Below are positions 11,414-20,400 of a stretch of DNA of 64,000 nucleotides, piece by piece. Numbering within the stretch: the stretch's first letter is position 1; each line of letters begins with the position of its first letter. The notes beneath the pieces are model-generated. The model did not search any database. It had not been told where the DNA came from and worked only from the letters and a program-made list of their open reading frames with translations. Both the position numbers and the translations under genes were made by a program. This stretch comes from Amaranthus tricolor. Its lineage: Eukaryota; Streptophyta; Magnoliopsida; Caryophyllales; Amaranthaceae. Location: the NCBI RefSeq assembly GCF_026212465.1, contig NC_080056.1:9283179-9347178 (forward strand), written 5' to 3'.

Positions 11414-14400
11414 CTGCATGGTGAGAAAACAAATGATTCATGAGACGTAGTCCATGATTAAATGGCATATAGATTTAGCGATATATTTTAAGGGGTTGTT
11501 TGGTATAAGAAGTGGAAAGGTAATGGAAAGGGAATGTGTTACGAGGAGTAAAGGTATTCTTAAGTGTTATCGTTAATTGTTGTTTGGTACAAAAAATGTA
11601 AGGGAATGAAAAAAAAAGGAAGGCAAATGCATCATCCCTGTCATTTTCTCAATACCATATTTTCCTCAACCTCCACCAATCCCAAACCCACATAAGCCAA
11701 TAATGTAATATCCACAGCACCATAAAACAATTCAATTAGCTCTTTTTTTTTCTTTTATTTTTTCTAAAATTTCATTTAGAGTTGAAACATGTTCAAATAA
11801 ATCAATCATCAACTCTTTAATTGCCTTAATTTTAATTGTACCTGTTTTGATTTTGATTGTAATTTTCACAAAAGAACATAAATAAAAAAAATTAATCGAA
11901 TGCCTCGATCTTCCATAAGTTCAAAGTAAAATCAAGTTGGTCGGCCACAACATTTAATACAAATCCATGATGAAACAAACACGAAATCAGAATACAAGGG
12001 ATGATTGCACTGCCATAACTCAGAGTTCAAAAATGTTACTGGTGGTAGAGGGTCGGTAACAAAGCAACGGTAATGGTTACCTCTATTTAACGGATACCGT
12101 TACCTTTTTGACTAAAAAAAAAATGTAATGGATTATGTTTTTTGAATCTGTTTCCTACCCTAATTTTTGACATACCAAACACCTCCTATATAGACTAGAG
12201 TTTGTCTTAAATTAGGCTGAACTTATTGTGAATGTCAACAGATTATTGGGGAAATCGGAAACACAAGGTGGATGGTGAGAATCCATACAGGCAAGGGGAG
12301 CTGAGGGAGTTAATCCTTTATTTAGATGGTGAGAATCAAACCACAGCTACAAGGGTGAAAAAGAAAATTCTGCAACTACTAGGCTAACCTATGATTCTCT
12401 AAATAATTTTACTTGTTAATTTATATTTGTCATGGAAAAATGTAGTCTCAAGGTGGATTCATCTTGCATAATGTCAAGGTGATTCCTCGGATCTCTTTTT
12501 CTTGTACTAGAGCAAAGATTTTTAGCATATTCAGGATCTAACAACTTAATCCTAAAATGTATTGGTAAAAGTATCAGTCACGAATTATACGAAATTGATT
12601 GAACAAGGTCAAGGTTTCATAATTATCTGGTTTTTGAGATCCAAACTTTTTGACACAAAAGTTATGGTCTAATTGAGATATATCGACGATATTATGCTTA
12701 TCAAAAGTAGAATTGATACTGATAAAGGTCAATGGTTACTTACGTTATGAAAAAGAACAATGAATCCACCAAAGACGTTGGCAAGTCCCAAAGCTACAAT
12801 ATTTACTGCAACAAAAGATAACGCAAGATTAATGGTTACGAAGCATTAGTATAAACAAATTTGCAAAGTCCATGGTTGAATACAAATTTCAAGCACAAAC
12901 GGATAGTTCAACAGAAATCAATAGGACTCAGGTGCAATAAAATTGATAAAAGTCGGGAAACTCACAAGTGGTCGCATCTCCACCGGCTGCAGAAGAAATA
13001 ACGCTTAAGCTGGTGATGCATTCTAGGAGACCACCATATACAATGGCTTTCATTATGTCGACACCAGCTCCGGGTCTTGGTGGTTCACTTGGTTGTCTGA
13101 TGAGGGGTGTCTTATTGTCTGTTAAAGGTTGCGGTTCAGACGTCGATGCACCGGGCTGTGTAACTAAAGGTTGAGGCTCATGCACATCGGGCACTTGTAT
13201 GATCACGTCTCCTGTATCATTATAATATTTTGAGTCAATGCTATTAAAGGATTTAGAGAATGTTCTGTTAGAGCATATAACATATCATGGGGCCTCAACC
13301 ATAAGCTTAAGCTTTTAATTGAGTTGGTTCCTTGACATGGTGTCTGTTAGAGTATATAAAATATCCTGGGGCCTCAACCAAAAGCTTAAGCTTATGGTTA
13401 AGGCCCCAAAATATGTTATATACTCTAACATATTCTCCCAACTTCTTTTCTTCAATTTAATTATTACCATCACTTTCACTCTTACATTTTCACTGCTCAG
13501 CATAGTGCAAAAACAAGGTCGCATCACTCTAACATGTTATATACTCTTACATCGAAATATAGGCCGCATTGACCGCAAAAACATTTGTATTGATTGCATA
13601 CCCATTTTACGACCATAGCGACGACAGTGACTGAAACTGTCTTTTTTCACTATGCTGCTCATTAAGTTCAGTTATAGTAAGTCAAAAGTTCTTTTTATTT
13701 TAGTTCTAATTAGTTGACGGGAGCAGGACCTTCTTCCACCCAACCCACAATTCATATGTATACCAATAGCTTCATACAAGATCGAGAAGAAAAAATAGAA
13801 TCATAAACTAAGACTTCAGATGAAAAAAGACGGTACCTTTCGGAGGAGTTGAAGGAGCTTCTGGTTGATCAGGTGGTGGTGGTACGTCTGCATTATTGCG
13901 CACACAAGCAGATTATACAACTTATTAATAGTTTGTTTATATGGAAATTGAATCATGCAACTGAGTTTCTAAAGAGCCGAGAGGTACCTTCATCAGGAAT
14001 TTTGGGATATATGGATTTAGGTGGTACTGGTTGTTCTGCATCGTTTCCGAATTAAATACAAGTTAGTCTTGTACTTAATATAATTAACTTATAGACAAAG
14101 GAGAGGTCTGGAGAAGGCCATACCTGATTCAACTATTGTAGAAGGTGGAGGAATAACAGGTAATATTGTATCTGCATCGGATGGTGTTAAAAGAAGATTT
14201 GTGTCATCTTTTTGGACTTCTGTACCTGCATAGTAGAAACTTGTAACAATAAGCCTCGAAAGCAAACACATTTCTATAATCCATTTACATATGTAGTAAA
14301 CTAATCCATAACAACCATGCCAAAGCCTTGATCCTAATATATGGGATCTGCTACATGAATCAAAAACCAAATTTTTAGGAAATTAAATAAGATAAATTAG

Positions 14401-17400
14401 TGTATATTTATTTCCTAATACAAATCAATGAAAAAATCGTCGATGACTAGATTATACTTTTTCTGTCCCTATATAATACTAATGCGTAAATGGTTCTAGT
14501 CAGACTGTAGGAGTATGAAAAAGAAATGTACCATCCTCCATTGTTTGTGAAGGTTTAGACTCCAGCGAGAGTACTGGCTCATCTGTATATTATAGAATTG
14601 TTAGAATAAGAGGCTTATAAAATTTTGATTATGCGGCTAATATGCTAGTGTACATTAATCTGTACAGTCCGCTTCATGTTAGGAACTCAAAACCTTACAG
14701 AGAAATTCTATGGCTCGAATCTTTAGTGTTCTCTTATTTATTACCTGTGTCTACTATTTAGGCAGAATGCCATCACCTATTTTTACTAAAAAACTGAAAG
14801 AAACCCCAAAAAAAAAAAAGAAAGTGAGATATAAGAAGAAGAGTAAGAAGAGGGAGTCACTGAAGAAGATCCTTCTACTTCCCTTTTTTTGGAAGAAAAG
14901 GAGGATCGGGACAAAATCCTAATCGATGAAATGGAAAAGATCCGAGTGAATGGAAAGGACAAAACAAAGGATGAATTCCACTTGCCCTTAGAAGAAGCAT
15001 GCTATAAAAATAGTCCAACTTCTTATTCTGGGAATCAAGCTGACTCCTGAGTGTTAGAGGATGTCCGTTCAATTCAAAAGCTAGGATGAATTTACAATTA
15101 ACTATTAGTAATAACAATACTAATAAAAAGGGATTTCAGTAGCTCAAAATTTTATTGCACTGGGGAACTTCATCCTCGATACAGATAAAACAAAGATGGA
15201 ATCAGATTTATTCCAAAAAAAACCATTCTACTTATTTGTATAATTCATTTATTAAGGTTCTTTGATCACAAAAATGGTTTGTAAATGACACTCTACCTGG
15301 TTTCGTCGAAGGCTTTGCTTTAGCTTTATCCTTGGAAAGCTGGCAGCAATTCACGAACCATAATGGAAAACTTGTTCCTGTCGGTAAAAAGATGGTTAGG
15401 CTTAACACATAAACGGTCAATCCTAGACATGGTTGTGCAACCGCAATGTACTTCAGGGTGGTGAGCCAGCACTAAGCATAAAACAGAGAGAGTGAGGTAC
15501 CTTCTACAGATGTTAGATCAGGTATCTTATCAGTAGGTACTTGATTTTCTGCATCTTTACATAAAAAAATACGTCTGTTAATATTTTTGTTCGAGAGACT
15601 GGGATCATAATGCTGACTCATTAGAGAAGAGAGACTAGAGAATTGCTAGCATCGGTTTTCATGGGATCATAAAAGAAATAGCCATAAGTCTGCCATAACC
15701 TAACTCATTGGCTAGAGAAAAATACGGGATAGAAGACATACCGTAACCAGGTGTTTTGACAGGTTGAGTCTCTGGTGGAGAGATATCTGCATCAAATCAT
15801 CACTTTCAGTTTTGTAAAATAAATGAATTGTTTAATTGAAGTGGTGATTGTATAGAAGACCATGCTAATTGGGGAGTTAATTAAGGGAAGTGATCCCAAC
15901 TCACTTTTGGGAGAAAAAAGGCGGATAAAATTGTCAAATGAGTTCCTCGAAAGGAAATGATTCTCTTATTCAGAACCCCAAAAAGATTTGTGACACACTT
16001 TCAAAAGATGGTATTACAATGAAAAGGACTCCTATGTCATAAGTGGAATTTTCCTAGCATGAACAAGTTTATAGCCCAAAACAAGAGAAAGCAATATACT
16101 TCCGTCAGTAGGTTTCTCTCACAATGTTGTGATGACACATGGAAATGTTACAGTATATAACATATACTGGGGCCTCAACCATCAGCTTAAGCTTTTGGAA
16201 CAGTTGGTTACTTGACATGGTATCAGAGTCAACTGACAAGAGGTCACGGGTTTGAATCTCAACCACCTCTCATTTAAAGTGAAATATATAGCCCCAGGTA
16301 TGAGGAGGGCCTGTGCTGCATCCACACTCTTAACCTAAAGGGCTCTTATGTGATGGGGCGTGTTAGAACGTATTACATATCCAGGGGCCTCAACCAAAAG
16401 CTTAAGCTGATGGTTGAGGTCCCTGGATAATATAACTGGAATTCGTTTAATAGAGACAGAAATGTATGTACATATAGTGCTACCTTTCTTAGGTGCTGCA
16501 GGAGGTTGCTGTTCTGGTGGTAGCTCGGTTTCTGCAAAGTCAACAAAGGAAATTATTATAAGCCATTATATGAGAGTCAGGATCTTAGGCAGAATTTATG
16601 GGTCTGCAAAATTATAGCAACAAATAGTAATGCTTCAATTTGATGAGCTTACAATCGGAACGCAACGTCAAACTAAAAAGTAAAACAAATGAAAGGGTTG
16701 AGGGTGGTGGTGGCGGTGGAATGGCATGCATTACCAGATTTATATACAGGAGTCTGAGGAGGTACTGGTAAGTCTGCATCATCAAAAAGTAAAATCCATC
16801 AATTCTACGAGCTGGAAACCTACTTAATACGTAGGACTAAGGAAAAGTCGAAGTTCGTTTAAACAGAGCTTTAACAGAACTTCGAATATTACCCTTCGAT
16901 GGTGCTAAAGAAGATTTGATCTCTTCAATTGGAAGCTTGGTACCTGCACCAAAATATGCAAGGCTTAGCTTCATAAACATTGGTTTCTCGACTCACCCAT
17001 GCTCTAAGTTACTTGGACTCGGGTACTGATTTAGGGTATTGGTACGTGTCCAAGTGTCGGATACGTCTAAATATTCAATTATACGCTTAAAATGAAGTGA
17101 TTAAGTGCCATACCAATGTCCGAGCATCAAGGATCGGACACGGGTGCATAATACAAAATGAAGAGTTCGAGTAACATAGCCCATGCTAATTAGGAATAAC
17201 AGTTGTCATGCGAACTTGGTAACATCTTAAAATAGCAAAACGGAACGATCAACTCCCTTTCTAATACATACTTTTCAAAAACTTTAGTCATAAAAATTAC
17301 TAATATTTTAAAAAACATAGGCAAAATAAATTATTTGAAAGGTTTGATGGTCAATAGTGTACCTGTTCTTGGTGCATGCTTGATGTTGTTACTAGCAGGT

Positions 17401-20400
17401 TGACAGCAAGTGAAAATCCACATTGGTAAATTATTCTTTTCGGCTGCCAATAAAGAACCATAACTCAATCACTCAAATACTAATACAGATTTCAAAACCA
17501 AGAGGCACAACAAGGAGGGTCGTCAGTGACCGTCAGATATATATAGATATACTTGTATACCTTCTTCAGGACTTACAGGAGGTAGAGGAGCTGGTGGGTT
17601 TGCGATTTCTGCATATTACAACAAGATCAAATTTGAGCCTTCAATCAAATGAATGAAAAATCTGTCCTACTAAGTGACAAGAAAAAGATGGTACCCTCAA
17701 CAGGTCCAAAGGAAGGTGGTAAGTCTACATAAACATTGAAAGAAAAGGAAATTAACCTCCTATACCTTACAATATGAAAATCATGATACTTAGTCATAAA
17801 AAAAATATAAAAAAAAAAAGAGCAAAGAGAGGAGGAATTACCAGAGTCAGGTGCTATAGGGGGTTGAAATTTGGAAGGCAACGGTGTATCTGCATTAGTA
17901 AGTAGATATACTATCAAGACTCTAATATTGGCTTTGACTACTTGAGATGTCAAAGCACGAGGAGGAAAATTTACCATGAGAAGGTGTCGAGTGAAATTTA
18001 CTGTCACCAGGAGGGACATCCGTAGCTGCATAGGAAGAATGAAATAGTGAACATACTTAAAAACTCTCTTTTCGGGATCCTTTCAAAACAACTATTCTGC
18101 AGTTACCAACTATGCTATATATCAAGAACGGGTAACGCATACATGAAGGGGTACATATATTTGTACAAGGAGATGAACTTTACCAGTAGATGTTGTTGAA
18201 GGAATATCATTTTCTTTGCGCGGGACCTCTGCACCAGCAAAGTAAAATTTATTATAATCAGGTTCATAAAAAGGTGAATCCAGGATGCTTTCAGCAATTA
18301 AAATCCTTTTAAGTCATGGGGAGAAACGTACCCTCGTCTGAATTTGGTGGAGATTGCCCAGGCTTCGGCACTAATGTATAAGCAGAAAATTGAAAAGTTG
18401 AAAAAAGTTAACGAACTAGTAAGCCAATATAATAATTCTTATGTTACTCATTCATACAAACAATTACGCATATGGACATTGAAGGTTTAGTCGTTAGTAA
18501 CGTACCAGGATCTTCTGGATGGTATGGCTGACAACAAGTCAGGATCCACAAAGGAAAAGCTGTTCCTGCAGTAGGATGGTTAGAAATTGAAATTATTCCA
18601 AAACAACCAGATCGATATGATAAGCCTGAGCTTAGAAAGTCTGCACTAGAAGAAGAAAAGGAAGACATTTGTTTGATGTCATCTGCCAAGGATACCTTTC
18701 CCAGTATCTGTTTTTGTTGGATCCATGTATTCATCCACTTGCTCATCTGCAATCCCATTAAACAAGAGTTTTAGAAATGGTGCACATTCCATACCATTGC
18801 TCTGGTACTACTCTTTTAGTTTCTATTGCTGTTTCCATCCCAATCTACACCTAAAAGCAAGACGGTTAGACTACCTAGTGGCACTGCATCACTAGGACCA
18901 ATGTTACATGGACTCAGATAGTGATGTTGGATATTGGTACATATCCAAGTGTCAGATACGTCTAAATATTCAATTTTACGCCTAGAATGAAGTGTCTTAT
19001 TGTCATACCAATATCCGAGCATCAAGGATCGGACACAGGTACGTGAAGCAAAATAAAGATTCCGAGTAACATAGATTAGGAATGAATTCCAAGTGTATTT
19101 AAAGAGTACCACCATATTTTAGTTCACACATGGATACAAATATCAGTAGCTTGCCTCAAAAAAGAGAAAACACAGAACACTCATTCTTATCAAGACCATT
19201 GTGGTTCTAGTTTGACTGACCAAGAAGGTAAGTCATAATACAGAAATTTTGGTTGTGAGTTGTGAACTTGGGTGCCTTAAATTTCATAAAAATGTTAGAT
19301 TACATGGCACAAGCACCAAAGCTGTGTGAATGAATGCAACTGATTGAATATTATGGATAGATCCAAAGTCATTGCATTATTGGGTACTATTAAATCGATG
19401 CTAATTGCAATTTATAGTCACAAATCGAATTTTTCATCAGGGGGAGACCAGTACGTTACCAGGATGCAGAGTAACATCTTGTTTAGGTTTGAATCTCCAG
19501 CATAGAAAACCATCTCCTGTAAATTTTAATACAGTTGTTAGAACAATGGCAATCTATAATCACAAGGTTCTAACACGTTAACAATGATACCTTTAGGAAG
19601 GAAGATGTGGAAGCACGAAAAGCATGAGATGGCTTCAAGACGTTCATCAGGAGACCTTTCCGGCTTTTCAACTTGATCATTATCCAGCTTTCCGTCAACT
19701 AAATCAGGACGCACAGCAGTCAACCGACCAGTTTTGACCACTAAAGGCTCATCCTTGGGTAAATCTTGACGTTTCCTCTTTCTTCTTTTCAAAACAACCC
19801 TGTCTGTAATACACTTATTACAATTAGGGCAATACAAATCATGAGTTTTCTGCTCCTTTATCACTCGTTCAACGTCAAATTCTTCTCCTTCTGGTTCAAC
19901 TTCCTCAAAATTGCCTGTTTCAACTATTTCAGTCTGGCCACTTACAATAAGAGTATTGTCCGCTATGTTTTCACCATTATATATCTTAGGTAGCACACCA
20001 TTGACACCATTAGAGCTATCATCCAACAAGCTCTCCACATATTGGAGACCTACAGCAGTTTCTGGATTCTTGAAAAAATCAGAAGCAATAGACTTGTTAT
20101 CTGTTTCCTCATCTCCTCCATTGCGCTCTGGAAGAGAGTACTCAACAACGCCAACTCCATTTTGCTTAATAGTGAATCCATTGCTATCTGTATTCAATAA
20201 GAAATCAAATGTCAACGATTCCTATGTTGAATGCAAGATAAGCAATATAAGGAAAATGCTATATGCATGCCCAAGGAGTAAGGATTGCATATAATAAGCT
20301 AAAATGAAATATGGAGCATTGACTGAACATGAATAACACCACTTGTGGCTTGACACTGGGTTTTTCCATAAATTCTCAAATCAATAACATTTTAGGAAAT

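Noticed and set aside
12968..13174. Plus-strand frame opposite exon 23 of the MEB-like gene
   Set aside because: It is the antisense of a well-supported coding exon with splice sites and family motifs.
13345..13430. Palindromic unit as an independent MITE
   Set aside because: Its halves are the start of the TRIM LTR, it lies next to a normal LTR, and no DNA-transposon-type duplication is seen.
14710..15117. Open frames inside the 714-nt intron of the MEB-like gene
   Set aside because: Lysine-rich frame over a purine tract; no mini-exon splice signature or module text is visible.
16200..16262. tRNA-derived SINE suggested by TGGTATCAGAG and GGGTTTGAATCTC (box A/B-like words)
   Set aside because: TG..CA direct terminal repeats of exactly 72 bp, a primer site directly after the 5' repeat and a purine tract before the 3' repeat fit a TRIM/LTR element better. 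The box-B-like word remains a point to test.
18444..18758. Reading 18444-18758 as one continuous exon
   Set aside because: The mini-exon frame meets a stop just after 18696; clear GTATCC donor and CTACTGCAG acceptor divide it into two phase-matched mini-exons.
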